Shown here in pieces: positions 1 to 12,052 of a stretch of 64,000 bases of DNA (positions are counted from its first letter, which is position 1; every line of letters begins with the position of its first letter). The notes beneath the pieces were generated by a model. The model saw only the letters and a program-made list of their open reading frames with translations. It searched no databases and was not told where the DNA came from. The stretch spans positions 34,301,143-34,365,142 of the forward strand of contig CM055096.1 of assembly GCA_029204225.1 (NCBI GenBank), written 5' to 3'. Source of the stretch: Diphasiastrum complanatum (taxonomy: Eukaryota; Streptophyta; Lycopodiopsida; Lycopodiales; Lycopodiaceae). A program made the translations under genes and the position numbers.

Positions 1-374
1 TGCTCGTCTCAAAGACCATTTCTATTGGCCCTCTCTTCGATTTGAGCTTGTTGTACTTATTAGTAGATATATCTATGGACTTTATCCTTGGCCTTCCCCG
101 TACCCAGCGTGGTCACGATTCATGTATGGTGGTAGTTGACAGGTTCTCGACACAGGCACATTTTATCCAGTTTGCAGTACCATCACAACAGAGCAGTGTG
201 CACGTTTGTTCCTATCTAAGATGTTTTGCCTGCATGGATTTTCTCGTACTATCCCTTTTGATCGGGATAGTAAGTTTTCATCCATATTCTAGACAGGGCT
301 TATGCGTATCTTGGATGGGTAGATTCCTAGTGTTGTTGCTTGCTTCTATTCACTATTGGAAGGCTAGAGTGTAG
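1..374 (+). pseudogene. Ty3/gypsy integrase fragment
   Basis: The plus strand encodes a piece of the integrase catalytic core of a Ty3/gypsy retrotransposon. The reading [19 protein letters not shown] followed by VVVDRFST and AHFI is the typical start of the core, including the first catalytic Asp in 'MDF'. Upstream, '[10 protein letters not shown]' matches the end of the zinc-binding region. After about 190 the frame shifts, and a second frame gives [11 protein letters not shown] and then DRDSKF, the stretch around the second catalytic Asp. There is no downstream Glu region, so this is a truncated, frameshifted relic. It may continue to the left of the window. Confidence 0.85.
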
Positions 375-1655
375 AGAGCATTTTTTGCTTTCTTACTCTT
401 GTGAGGATCACCATCTTTGGTATGTGACTTAGATGGGGGTAGGATCTTGAGTATGCTTGTGTTTGTGATGGTAGTGATTGTGGTAAAGCAAGGGGGGAGC
501 CAATAGTCCTCCCACCATACTAAAACTTTTCCATCCAAAAAACATAGTAGCGGTGGAGAGTTTTTTATTCTCGAAAAAAAGATTCACGACGAAATACTTA
601 TTCCAAACATTAAGCCATGAATTTACTACTTGTAGACTTCTCTCTTTCTTTCCCCTTTATATACTTTAATGGGAGGAGGTACTGCATGCTTTCTTTGATT
701 GGCCAATTTAGACTTAAGAGCTTGGTTCTTTAAGTTAGTTTCATGTAGTTGTTGGTTTGTCTTTTGAATTTGTTGGTAGAGGAGTTGTAGGGCTGGTGCC
801 ACATTATCAGGTTTAGACAAGTCAAAGGTAGGATTGGAGGTTGATTGATCCATGGGAGTGTCTTGATTGTGATCCTAGTCTTTAAAGCAACAACAAAAAA
901 AACTAAGATTAGAATAAGACAATAAGCTTATGAATGCTTTAGTGTAAGCTAATGCATGTTCGTTTCACACGGTCATTCCAAGCTTACTACAAGCTCAATC
1001 CCAAATAAAAGTTCAAAACTTTTTGAATTCAATCACATGAAAATGACCTATAACTAATCCAAGTTATCATTTACATGTTGGGTTCCTCTTTTAGGTTCCA
1101 TCACAACACTCATAATGAACCATTGTTAAATTTAATGGCAAATTTCCATTTACAACAACCAATTTCAAAATGGTTTCATCTATGTTTCTAGTAATGTAGA
1201 TGGAAAACCAACATTTGCTTTAAGAGTTAAAAGCAATTCTTTCTCTTTTTTCTTTAAATCCAAAAGTCGAGAAGAGAAAGAATTCACAAACCTTTACAAA
1301 AAAGGGATGCCCTCTAAGCTTTTGGGTTGATGTCCACCAATGCATCAAAGAGCCCTCCAAGGTGACTTTCTTCCAATGTCTCTAAGATCCTTTTAAAGTA
1401 AACAATCAAATGGCCTCAAGAAATCACCACCCAACCATAGCTAGATCCATGCACAAGCAAGCCAATCTAGCACCCCCTTGCTACAACACTATCATTCACA
1501 TAACCACCATCACAAGCACAAGCATACTCAAGATCTTACTCCCATCTAAGTCCCATACCAAAGATGGAGATCCTCAGAGGAGTTAGCTAGCAACAAATGC
1601 TCTCTACACCTCCACACTAGTGAATAGAAGCAAGCACACCACAAGAATTCCCCGT
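318..1655. repeat. Inverted repeat, arms ~318-502 and ~1480-1655
   Basis: The right arm read on the minus strand matches the left arm over about 170 bp with scattered mismatches. Shared blocks include CTTGCTTCTATTCACTA, TGTAGAGAGCATTT, CATCTTTGGTATG and GATCTTGAGTATGCTTGTG. The ~980-bp loop contains a minus-strand gag-like ORF. The arms are probably two oppositely oriented copies of an LTR segment of one family. Which copy belongs to which element cannot be told here. Confidence 0.7.
626..853 (-). pseudogene. Possible retrotransposon gag N-terminal fragment
   Basis: A 75-codon ATG ORF begins MDQSTSNPTFDL and has a Gln/Asn/Leu-rich, probably coiled-coil stretch (about residues 20-52), then a basic tail with PPPIKVYKGERKR. 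Composition and position inside an LTR-derived region fit the start of a plant gypsy gag. No zinc knuckle or conserved gag core is present, so the assignment is weak. It sits in the loop of the inverted repeat. Confidence 0.3.
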
Positions 1656-3059
1656 TCCTATGGGCGCCCTCACCCTCTCTTATGGAAATGACACCCTTCA
1701 AAGCACTAGAGTGTCCTCCCAAGCCAATGAGAAGAGGGGAGGCAAAGGAAAGGTCAAGAGCCTCATAAGCTAGTGGAAGTTCAAGAGGCTCCTTCCATAA
1801 CTCATGTTTCTTGAATTACCATTTCTTGGGTGTTTTGGGGACATCAAGGGTCCCTAGTAGGTGAGCCCTCTTACTAGGTTCCAATGACCAATATGTGATG
1901 GCAAACTTTGGCCCAAGGCCAATTATGTGAACATGGCTCAAGGTTGAGGCCCAAGGTTTAGGAAAATGACCAATACCCATGGTAATTCCTCCTAACATCT
2001 CACAAGGTTCCATACCTCCATCCAAGGCATAGACACCTTGCCCTTATCCAAGGACTCAAGTACCTTAATCCAAAGGCACCTACCCTTATCCAACGGTATC
2101 CCTTATCCAAGGGTGACACGCCATTTAGCCCCCCAGATACTAAATGGGCACATAGGGATCACTGAAGTACTGCTAGTTACATAGGTATGTAACACAATGA
2201 GTGATTTGACACAGGTTCTTCACATGGTTGTTATGGAGTATAGATCTGTAAGAAACTAAGGTTCCCAACAATACCCTCTCATTACTTTATACCAATAAGG
2301 ATATGAGTTCAAGATCGTGGACTTTCTCAATTGAATTAATTATTCAATTGTATACCAATTTCTTTTTTCAGCTTGCTAAGATCCTAACTAAATAGCATAA
2401 GTGATCGGGCAAATGGTTTGTCTTAGACCTATGGAGGGTTGAGACAATGGTGTGAAGACCTTGAATGCACTCTTGGATCTGATCTAGAAATCACTTATCA
2501 AAGGTATAATCCCTAGATCCACCAATGAGGAAGTGGAGAAAAGGAGTCCCCTTCTCAAAAATTCACATTCACTAAGATGGATATGAAAAAGGGATGATTA
2601 AGTGCATCTAAGAGAGACTCAGCACATCCTAGAATAATATGAGAATGCAAATTAAAGTCTATTCAACTTGACATTTGAGTGTCACATTTACAAAGTACAG
2701 TTATAAAACCGGGATCTGTGGATCCTGGTACCGTTGGATCTATACTAAACTTGCCCTAAACTAGACCTAAACAGGGATTGCCGCACCTAAACTGGACCCA
2801 ACTGTAACCAAAACACCTGGCAACCTATTAAAATGCAATGCCCTTGATTAGAGCTTTAATTTGATACCCATATTGCCCACAAAAATCCCCAAAAAGAAAA
2901 AAACATTTCTAAGAAATGCTCCCCCATTTCAGAAACGCGGTTCAGAAACACGTTTTTGACCCTGTTTCTGAATTGGGGGTGCAACATTCAACATTTAACA
3001 ATCTAGATTCCAATTTAAATTTAACATAATTCATAAAAATGTAGTAACTTGCAATTTTA
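1656..3059. other. Unresolved TE-derived sequence, possible LTR end at ~2271
   Basis: No convincing coding sequence is seen. The plus-strand sequence GGTTCCCAACA ending at about 2271 is, on the minus strand, a typical LTR start (TGTTGGGAACC). A minus-strand LTR may therefore end here, but I could not find its partner. The stretch around 2700-2860 repeats short phrases (cctaaac/actggac) without clear periodicity. Confidence 0.3.
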
Positions 3060-3120
<61 letters not shown>

Positions 3121-3150
3121 TCACTCACGCACGCACGCACGCACGCACAC
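3060..3150. repeat. Compound microsatellite (TC)n(AC)n(ACGC)n
   Basis: About 13 TC units (3060-3086) pass into about 14 AC units (to ~3115), then ACTC and ACGC units to ~3150. The open frames here are products of the repeat, not genes. Confidence 0.97.
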
Positions 3151-4147
3151 CATTGCGCTCTCACATCAAAGAACCACCAAAAAAAAGAGAAAAACAGGAC
3201 CCCTCTGTAATTGGGTCCCGTGAGAAATTTTTTTCCAGGGGAATCTGATTTGGAGATTCAGATCGGTTGAATCGGATTTGAGTTAGAATCGCAATTTGAT
3301 CAGCATTGAATTGCGATTCAGTGAAACTAGATACCTTCTACTCCTCCCAGCTGGATGTGATTTGCATGCACCTCCCATCTCCAATCAACAAATGCATTAG
3401 CTGATCATAACTCCTCTTCCAGACATGATCTATTCTTGAGCATCCATGGATCTCTTAACCAGGCTCGGATTTCAAATTTGAGAATCATACTTCTCAATGC
3501 TCCTGAAACCAAACTAGCATGTCAACAGATTGAAGATCTCACGTCTATAAATTATACCTTTAGCCTGTCCTGCCTTGTTGGTATGTGGGTACAAAGGGCC
3601 TCCATGGTGTTGATCAGGCATGTAGCAAAGTCCAGTCACAAAGACCCTTATAGTGAGTAACTTAAGAATCTATCCTCTTTTTCATGATGAATCAGTGGCA
3701 GACTTGACCACCAGTCCCTGGTCATGATGTGGCTTCAATCCCTGATTGCTGTTACCATGTCATTGGTCCTTTACTGTGATTTGTTAGGCAGTTGTTAATT
3801 GATTTTAACTTTTGTGCACCTATGATGGAACTCTTATGTCAATCAGTATACCATAATATATACATTATACATGATTTTTTTGGAATCTTATGTCATTCTT
3901 AGTTCTGACCTAAAATCCAGTGAGGTACCTTTTCATAAAAACACCAGTTTAAGCTTAGTAGGTAGGTGTTGTCTTGTTTGTTGGCATAGAAATATGCCTC
4001 TTTTTCCTGAATGCCTTGTGTTTGTTGTTGATGAAATGCAGGAACTGAAGTGTAAATCGTAAATGATTAGTGGAATGAGTGCAATTAAGTAGATTATTGT
4101 TTCACATTTCAATGTATCTGATTTGTTCTTACAATTGCATGTTATAG
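3151..4147. other. No recognisable gene; probably intron of the transporter gene
   Basis: Lies directly upstream of the first recognised transporter exon. I searched it in three frames for the preceding CBS-domain and DUF21 segments and found none. It contains A/T-rich sequence and short ORFs without family features. A pyrimidine-poor but valid acceptor (ATAG) closes it at 4147. Confidence 0.4.
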
Positions 4148-7100
4148 GCTGCGCTCTTGCAGAGGTTGCTTGTTGGACGCATTGCACACAGGCCTGCATA
4201 TTTTGTTCCCGGTGAGTGTGAACTAGTATTCTAAATAGTTTTATCAGTGTCCAATAGTCTTTTGCGAATCCATTCACAAACCACCTTGAAAAACTAGAAC
4301 AATAGAGCAGCAAATGTTCAAATGATTATGATTCGCCAATGATGGTATCAAGTAAAGATGACAGATTGCTACCTTACAGGCCTTCCTATAAAAGATCTCA
4401 CTGTTCTGAAGATCTCTATATACAAGGTTACTAACTCTAGTTCATGAAAGCCGAAAAAGGTCTCATTGATTCAGCCCCCTACTGCTTAGTCTCCTTCCTA
4501 GAAAGATGATTGGGTCTTTGATCTATTGACTTAATGGCCACATTGGGCCTAAATGCAACTAATGAGGTTCAGGGATCCAAATGTCATTAATGAGGCCCCA
4601 TCAACATAATAGGGGTGTGATGTAATTAGTTAAGGAGGAAGTTCTTTTCAAGAAAGTTTTGCCTCTTCAAAAGTGGCACAAATAATCAAAGAGATATTCT
4701 GTTCATCAAAACAAAGAATTTTAATTTGGAAAGAGGGCAACAGTACTAAAGATTTTCTGCTCTTGAAAGTTGGAAGGCTGAAGGCTATACATCAAGGTTT
4801 TATCCTTCTTATTTTGGTGTTTGCTAAAATATGGGTTTCTAAAAATGATCAAAAATTACAATGGCACTTTTGACAGAGAAGTTGCTTGCATTTTTAAGAA
4901 TGTTTTGGGTCGTTCCAACTTATAATTAGGATGCTGGACATTTGAAATTCAGATTCTGGTTTGGCCTCCCAAATGGAGTGTGCTGGAAAATTTTGTCATC
5001 TCTTTCTTCATCTGCATCTCCTTGACTGGGAATCATCTTGATTATGTTTGGCAACACTAGTATTTTTGAGTTTGAGGTCTTTAACCATTTTTTAGAGGAT
5101 TATTTGAGGCTCTTTGTTTCTTCTTCTGGACGAGATTGCAATCAACATTTGCGTAGAGTATAGTTTTAAAAATTAAATGAGAAATACATCTCTCTCCTTT
5201 TCTTTTGGGACATTGTTATTGTCGTGCATTACTAGCCCTTCTCGTACTTCCTGATGATACATACTCCTACCATATAGGTGGTTTGTTTTCCGATGCTCTG
5301 GATTTCAATTTTTGAGCACAAAGTTAAGTTACGAAGAATTTATTGGCAGTATCAGGCTGCTATGGAAATATACTACAGGCATGTAGAGTTTGATCTTGGA
5401 GATGATATTTACCTCACGCTGTGGCACAGGTTTCTTCGCAGTCAATCTTGGACACAGATCATTTTCTCTACTATGGTCATCTGTGCATTTATAGAAGCTT
5501 AGTTTTGTCAATAAAATCTTCCTAGCTGCTTGATACTACCAGAGCAGGTGCCATTTTTCATGTGAACTTATTACACTTTCCATTTTTCCTGTTCATACCT
5601 TCCAAGAAGGATCCACAAAACTCCATAAGTAGAGTCAGTCACATTTATTTTATAGTTGATTGGTTCGGTTCATTGAGCTGTTTGTAGGAGTTGCATATAC
5701 ATTTCATTGGAGAGGAGGGTCTTGATTCATTTGTGCTAAGCTTATTGATTATCTTAGTTGGAGATTGTTTTGCTATTCTTCATTACCATCCAATATTGTT
5801 GTTTTGTGATCCTTAATGAGATTGTGTTCTTAATATTGAGTCACATGTTCATGCTTTGCCATTATCTATATCGTCATTCAAAATTGCAGCTAAGTTTAAT
5901 CATGTGCTAAAAGTTTTGGCTTTGCCCTAATTAAGTCCAAATCCAAATCAATGTGAAAGAGAATTCCAAGGAAATATCTATTATGAATGTCCATACCCAG
6001 AATCAACATAAGTAAACACGATACTTGTTTCTGTAGCTGTACCAATAACATTCCCCACTTTTCAGCATGACATGGACCTCCTAGAGCTGACATTCTCCCG
6101 TAGCTAGGTGAAGCTCAATAAAAAGGGGCACATACAGTGGTCTGTTGTGCAAGTTACTTTCGAGAAAAGGTTAAAACAAATGGCTAGCAAGGTGGACTGT
6201 TCTAATACTTCTATCTTTAGTGGTGTGTTTTGCTCGCTACCTACCTTCTCTATGTTGAGTTTTGATTGAGAAAGCTGAAGTAATGCTATATTCCTTGCAT
6301 GTTTATGAGGAAGTAAGGACTTTATTTGATTGGCTTTGATATCAAGTCATATAGCATTCCTCACGATTATGTTTGCCCTTCATCCTCAGAAAAGTGTTAG
6401 AAATTTAAAACATTGGTCCTTGCATAAATTTAAATTTAAGGGAATGTGGATGTTTCTTTATGCATGTCACTTGAACCTACTCTTGAGCACTAATGATATG
6501 AGTAGGGATGCTGTAGGATTGGTTCATATCATTCATGGAGTGGTAGAGTTAAAGATTGAACATCTCATTTTTGTCATGTTTAGGTGCTAATTAGATACAA
6601 TTGCTTGCAGGCTTTCCAATATCTTTTGCTCTCTCTGATCTGTTACTTGCAGATTAAACAAGACAAACATTTGTTCTCTCCTTCAAAAGTTGTCTGCATG
6701 TTGCAACAATAATTCCTTTTTGTAGTCATGCAATGGTAGGTTCTAGAAAACCAACTATTTGCTCTGATGATAAGCTTCTAAAAAAGCACCTCCAATTTTG
6801 TGAAGGTTCTAGAGGAAACATTTGTCCCTAAATCTTTTAAAAATTCGTAAAAATTACCTGATTCTAAAATCATTTGCACCTAACTTGGGTAGTGTGTGGG
6901 TTTTACTTGTTAGAACAGTTGACCATTTTGGGTGAGTGACATTTGAACAGTAATTTGTGACTAGTCAATCCAAACAGTCAAGAAATATTTGCTCCAAAAA
7001 ATGGATGTTGCATTTGATGATAAGCATAAGATATGATTTGTATAATTCAAAATTACGTAGATTGCTTTGAGCCAGAAGCTAGTATGGAACTAAGACCAAA

Positions 7101-10100
7101 TATTTCATATCAATTTTATGGAACTTTGCTGATATTAATGAGTATCAAATAGAGCATATTGGCACAGAAGAATGAGAGGCTGCTCACAACGAATAATGCT
7201 ATCAGTTGTGCACAGAGTTCGTGGATGAAACAAAAGCTGAATCTAGTAGAGATTCATAACTTTGAGTGTAGTCATTGTACTCAGTAATAATATAACCATT
7301 GTACTAGGGTAATGCATTTTGAGAACCTGCAACCTTTACATATACATTAACTGTGTAAGTGTAGTTGTGTTTCTTATAGAGTTGGTGGTAGTTCGCTCTT
7401 CCTTTACTGATCCTTTTTGGTTTTCATATTGCAGATTCCATGTCAGTATGGAACCTATTGAGGGAGTTTCGGATTAGAAAAATGCACATGGCTATTGTGC
7501 TCAACGAATATGGCGGTGCTGTTGGGGTAAGATCATAACAAAATTTCCAAAAAATCTAGTCTTTTACTCCACTATAAGATATCCAAATAAAGAACATTCC
7601 TAACTAGTGATCATAGTATCCTTTTTAGTGGAGTTAGTGCAAGATAAACTTCTTATCGTGCTATTGTTTTTATGGAATCTCTTCTAGTTTCTTCTGTATC
7701 GTTTTGAAAACTCGGCAACAGAATGATCAATCTGTGATGTTCATCAAGAGGGGTGCATTAACAGATTTGGTACCAAACCTTGAAGCAGATTTTTTGTGCC
7801 TAAAGTACTCTTATACCATGGTAAATTGAGTCAAAGGAGTATATTCAAATATGCACAGATGCATAAAGGGCAGTGATTCATAGAGCATTTAGTTGGTGGC
7901 TCTTCTCAAGAAGTTCTCCATGACTTGCTCACATTCGACTTAAACTTCTATTTAGATATATCAAAGTTAGATAAGGCAGTGCTTGCAAGATTCCCTACCT
8001 AACGTCACCTAATGCCTGCAGTAATGCAACCTTTGAGGTAGATGTAACATCATGATGTCTGGAGATTTCAGCTTTTTTGGCAAATGAGAGGAATGATTGG
8101 ATTTCTTGTGAGAGTAAAATTATGATCTAGTAATTTCGAATGCTCAATGCTAATAGACGCTAAAGTGCCATGAATCTATGCGAGCATCTAAATTTCGGAA
8201 TATCTAGAAGACTCCCAGGTTTCACGGGAGGTCCATGGTACTCTTGTGATGCCTGACTGAAATTCAGTCATGTCTGGAAATTCAGTCATGTCTGAAAAAA
8301 AGAAAATTACCTTAACTGACAGCTTGCTAAACCTGGTTTTGAAGTTCTCTCAAATTTGTCTTACTACTCATAAGCAGCTTTTGCTCTATTATCTATATAT
8401 AAATCAATAATCTGCTCTAAGCGAAATCTTATTGTGTGAATTTCGCAGGTAGTGACACTTGAAGATGTTGTTGAAGAAATAGTTGGTGAGATCTTTGATG
8501 AAAACGATTCAAAGGTGCATGCAATTGGACATGTGTTAATTTCTCGATTTTTGGTACCTTTTTATGGTTCTGATTATGTACTTCATACAGTGACAGTGGA
8601 CACCTTCCAATCCATTAGAGTGAGGGACATTCACTTTAGTCGACTTATTCTGTAGAGGCATATTAGCAATGAGCGTGCATACTCTAGATTTTATCCAACT
8701 GGCAAGAATTTATCTATCCAGCATTGTCAAATATGTTAACACGTGAGCTTTTTGGAATACGGTGATTTTGTTCAAGGTTTATGTTCACATTTGTTGAAAA
8801 CTGTAAGAAAGTAGGGTGATCACTTAGCACTGACATTGTGGAGCCAAAAACTCAGTGCCAGGAGCTTGCACGATAAATATATATCAGTCTGTAAACATAG
8901 GTTTGTCAGTATGTACTCTAGATGTTGAGGATTGCTTGTATATCACTATATACTTCAGACTGAGTAGAAGTTAATGGTTCAATGAATCATGTCTTGACAT
9001 CTGGCCCAAGTTCCAGGTCCATAGATGTCTGATAATGAGCGTCATATGGTATACTTGGTATCTTTTGTTCAAGCTCTTTCGTGCAAGCATATTGCATGTG
9101 ATAATGTGAAGGCTCTGATGAACCTCAAAGTATATGTGCTTACAAAAGAAACTTGAGAGTTATAACTGGAGGGTCAAGAACACCTTCTTATTTGCTCACT
9201 AAAGGATGTATTCATCTGACCATTGTGAAGGAATACTTTTGCACCTGCAGTTTCACATTTCCCTGGAACTTGTTAGTCAGTAGAGATATCCTCAGTGCAA
9301 GAATCACGCTCACCTGTACATAACCAAATGCATGACTTGGTACATGCTGTCTCATCAATCATGTTCTTATGCACAGAACTGGTGACTGCAGGAAGAAATT
9401 CGTAGGAAAACTGGTTACGTTGTTCAAAGAGCTGATGGTGTATTTGATGTTGATGCAAACACATCAATAGAGCACCTAGCAGAGGCTTTGGATGTTAAGG
9501 TTCCTGAGGTGAGTCAGATTGAACATATTCAGAATTGTAACTGCTTCCAACAGTGTGTCCCCCCCCCCCCCCCCCCCCCCCCCAAAGCATTGACTCTTCC
9601 CTTTTATCAGCTTCGTTGGACTTTCAGATCTTTTTGCATGATGTCGTGTACCTAAAAAGGCTATCAACATTGACTTGTACATACCCAACAGGTATTTCCT
9701 GTGATGAGATGCGTTCTATATTCTGCAGGATCCATACTATTATGAGACTGTGTCTGGGTTCATATGTGAAGCATTTGGTTATATTCCTCGGACGGGTGAA
9801 AGTATCACAATCACTTTACGTAAAGCAGATATTGAAGACAATACAGATCGCAGAGAGGGAGAATCAGATTATCCTGATGATCGCAAAGAAAAGCTCAAAA
9901 GCTACAGGCTTGAGGTAAGCTAGAGGGGCCATCTGCAATTAGTTTGCGGAGACCATACGGTTCTCTTAAATGCATCCATTTGAATCTTCTATACTTCAGT
10001 TAATAAACAATTTTGGTTCTTTTGACTGTGAGGTGTATGATGTATGTAGCTCATTTTGACATATTCATATGTAAATGAAAGCATTAGAATTTGTTTGACT

Positions 10101-11283
10101 GTGGTGGCCATTTCTCCTCCCATGCACCTGCTTGTCCAGAAAATCAGGCGATACACAGTCATCAGTGAAAGCAAATAAGATCCCCTTCAACCTAATATGA
10201 CTCCAACATGACCAATACTTGATGTGTAATCACTATAAATGCATCTAGTAGTAGTGGCACTTCCAAAACCACAAGAAAACTAGATTTAGAATCTCAACTT
10301 GATCAAAACAAAGCTCACTTTCAATTTGGCTCTGTACCATCATCAAATTACAGCAAATAGGATCTTAATCAATCACAAAGTGATGGATTTTGTACAAAGC
10401 ATCGAATTAGATCCAAACTAGCAAGTAAAAACAAAACTAGATCTAAATTCTAGCTTATCTTGGCAATTGCTCCACTTAGGCACATAGAATTTGATCAAAA
10501 TCAGATCTGATGGTGCAGCCACCTATCCCGACCTGCTGCTGGCAGATTTGCCCAGAAACATATCAAATATGTTATTTGGGTGCCTAATTTTCTGTGCTGT
10601 GTATTGTGGAGAGAGAAACTTGAAAAGGGCTGATATGGAAAGTTGCAGGCTCAGGATGCTGAATGATGAATAGCAATTTTTTGCAGATATTAGCAGGAAA
10701 TGCAAGAAAGGTTGGTTCAGTCCGCTTTGAACGGGTTGAAAGTTCACAGATCAAAGAGGGTGAATCAGTTGTGCGAAGTTTTCCACGGATCCTAAAGCAA
10801 GGCTGGAAACAGCAGCAAAAACTGGTTCCAGGGACAGTTGAAAATCATGAAAGGGTTGATGAGACTGAATGGTCTAGTGAATCTGATCTTTGTGTGCCGA
10901 CCCCATTGGAACAGGATGAGGATTTTTGTGATTCTGGAGACAAAGTGGGACTGAATATCCAGTTGAAACAGGATGAATCTGCAGCTAACATGATAGCCAC
11001 TACTGCTAAGAATGAAGCATTGGTAATTGGAACAGATGGCTTAGCTTTAGTTGGTTCTCAAGAGTGGCAACTGGATATGCTGGAAGAAAATCAACCTTGT
11101 GACGTTGAGACAGATGATGAGTTTGATTGCAGTACAGCCAGTGCTGTTGGCACATTGAGTGACAAGTGGGAGGATCATGAGAAGCAAGTTGAGAGACGGC
11201 GAAAGAGGAGGAGAAAGCAGTCAGTCGAGGCGGTTGCAGAACTGAACAGATTGCAGAAAGCTGATGAAAGGCGGAGAGAGTGA
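4148..11283 (+). CDS. DUF21/CBS/CorC-type chloroplast transporter, 3' part, six exons
   Basis: Exons 4148-4211, 7435-7526, 8449-8514, 9392-9508, 9729-9914 and 10687-11283 all have GT-AG introns and join to 1122 bases, 373 residues plus TGA. The product starts in the second CBS motif (AHRPAYFVP, DSMSVWNLLREF, LNEYGG) and runs through the hallmark VTLEDVVEEIVGEIFDE. It continues into the CorC/HlyC transporter-associated domain (TGYVVQRADGVFDVDANTS, YETVSGFICEAFGYIPRTGE, LEILAGNARKV). A divergent acidic tail ends in a basic RRRKRRRKQ cluster. The family includes Arabidopsis At3g13070 and At1g55930, which I recall as chloroplast Mg2+-release transporters (MGR8/MGR9). The membrane-spanning DUF21 domain and the first CBS motif (roughly 300 residues) are not found upstream; they may lie left of the window behind a TE-filled intron. 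The first exon is the least certain (ALLQRLLVGR is diverged), but its phase fits the next exon exactly. Confidence 0.9.
4212..7434 (+). other. 3.2-kb intron of the transporter gene
   Basis: Begins GTGAGT and ends with the acceptor TTGCAG. No transposase, reverse transcriptase or RNA gene was recognised inside it. Small ORFs such as 5278-5502 have no family features and are not conserved-looking. Confidence 0.85.
7527..8448 (+). other. Intron of the transporter gene (922 bp)
   Basis: Donor GTAAGA after the codons for GGAVG; acceptor TTTCGCAG before GTAGTGACACTT. No embedded element recognised; a short direct repeat of 'gaaattcagtcatgtctg' lies near 8260-8298. Confidence 0.85.
8515..9391 (+). 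other. Intron of the transporter gene (877 bp)
   Basis: Donor GTGCAT after GATTCAAAG and acceptor GACTGCAG before GAAGAAATTCG. The open frame running through the 8449-8514 exon continues into this intron for about 46 codons before a stop. Retention of the intron would truncate the protein right after the CBS pair. Confidence 0.85.
9559..9583 (+). repeat. 25-bp uninterrupted poly-C tract in an intron
   Basis: Twenty-five consecutive C residues lie in the 220-bp intron between the 9392-9508 and 9729-9914 exons. The run codes for nothing; open frames with poly-Pro or poly-Gly here are artefacts. The opposite strand is a G25 run, capable in principle of quadruplex formation, and its exact length may be a sequencing estimate. 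Confidence 0.95.
9915..10686 (+). other. Last intron of the transporter gene (772 bp)
   Basis: Donor GTAAGC, acceptor TTTTTTGCAG. No element recognised in it. Confidence 0.85.
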
Positions 11284-12052
11284 GACAGAGCGACAGTTTT
11301 AACCATGTAAAAGAGGAGACCAAGACTCAGATCACATGATTGAGCAAGGTCTTTCGGGATGATCTGGGATTCATTGTGGGTTCAGTTGCTCCTGAGTATT
11401 GAGTATGCCCCGCAGTGCTCAATGAAACTCTGTAAAGACAGGATCCATTAAGCAGTTTGGTATTCGTAAATATTATCAACATGGTGGGTTCCTTATGAAG
11501 CTGCAATAGGCATGTCCCAGCATGTCTTGACAGTAGTTACAGGAGTACAAGACCAAAAATGGCCTTGCACCTCATGAGTGTGCTCTTTCAAATATTTAAA
11601 ATAATGCAGATTCCATGATGCAATCAGCTGAAAAGTTCCTGGAGAGTTTTGAATTAGCATCGCGTTATCATGATGGATGACCCTTTTGATAGGACCACAA
11701 GTTTGGCATTCACAATAGGCCATAAAAGATAAAGCAAATGATGCACCTGCTCTAAGAATACTGAAAGAGCATAAAATGTAGTGGGTAGCTGATATTATGC
11801 AAGCAAGAGCCACGAGCCTTCTACAACGGACTCTAATGAAATCCAAGACATAAGCTACCAAATGAATGGAAGATTCTTTTTTGCACTACTTCAAAGTGGA
11901 TTGCTGATCAAGTAAGGTCAAGTCCAATCCATGCCTCTCCTCAAAGGATCCAGAACAATATGCATGAAATAGCCAAAAGGGCTCTTACAACAATCATCGG
12001 TCCCAAAGTAAATGAGCAGGTCATGTGCCCTAGTTTATTGTATGTTTGCAAC
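11284..12052. other. 3' UTR/flank and candidate minus-strand 3' LTR
   Basis: The first ~180 bp are the likely 3' UTR of the transporter gene. At 12048-12052 plus-strand CAACA is followed by CTCCCCCTCTAAAAAG, the reverse complement of a polypurine tract next to an LTR starting TGTTG. A minus-strand LTR element could thus have its 3' LTR ending at ~12052. The other LTR boundary was not found and no pol domain follows, so the call is tentative. Confidence 0.35.

Noticed and set aside
2942-3124. Minus-strand ORF rich in VCVCVC/RERERE
   Set aside because: Pure translation of the TC/AC microsatellite.
3436-3660. Plus-strand ORF with a hydrophobic stretch, possible DUF21 membrane segment
   Set aside because: Too short, no family motifs, no convincing splice sites linking it to 4148.
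5278-5502. Missing transporter exon in the 3.2-kb intron
   Set aside because: Translation has no CBS or DUF21 similarity, and the flanking exons already join in phase.
9476-9918. ORFs with poly-Gly or poly-Pro around the C25 run
   Set aside because: They cross a spliced intron of the transporter gene; the homopolymer only keeps the frame open.
11493-11861. Minus-strand ORF with CECQTCGPIKR, a possible integrase zinc finger
   Set aside because: His pair and spacing do not fit the HHCC motif and no integrase core follows.
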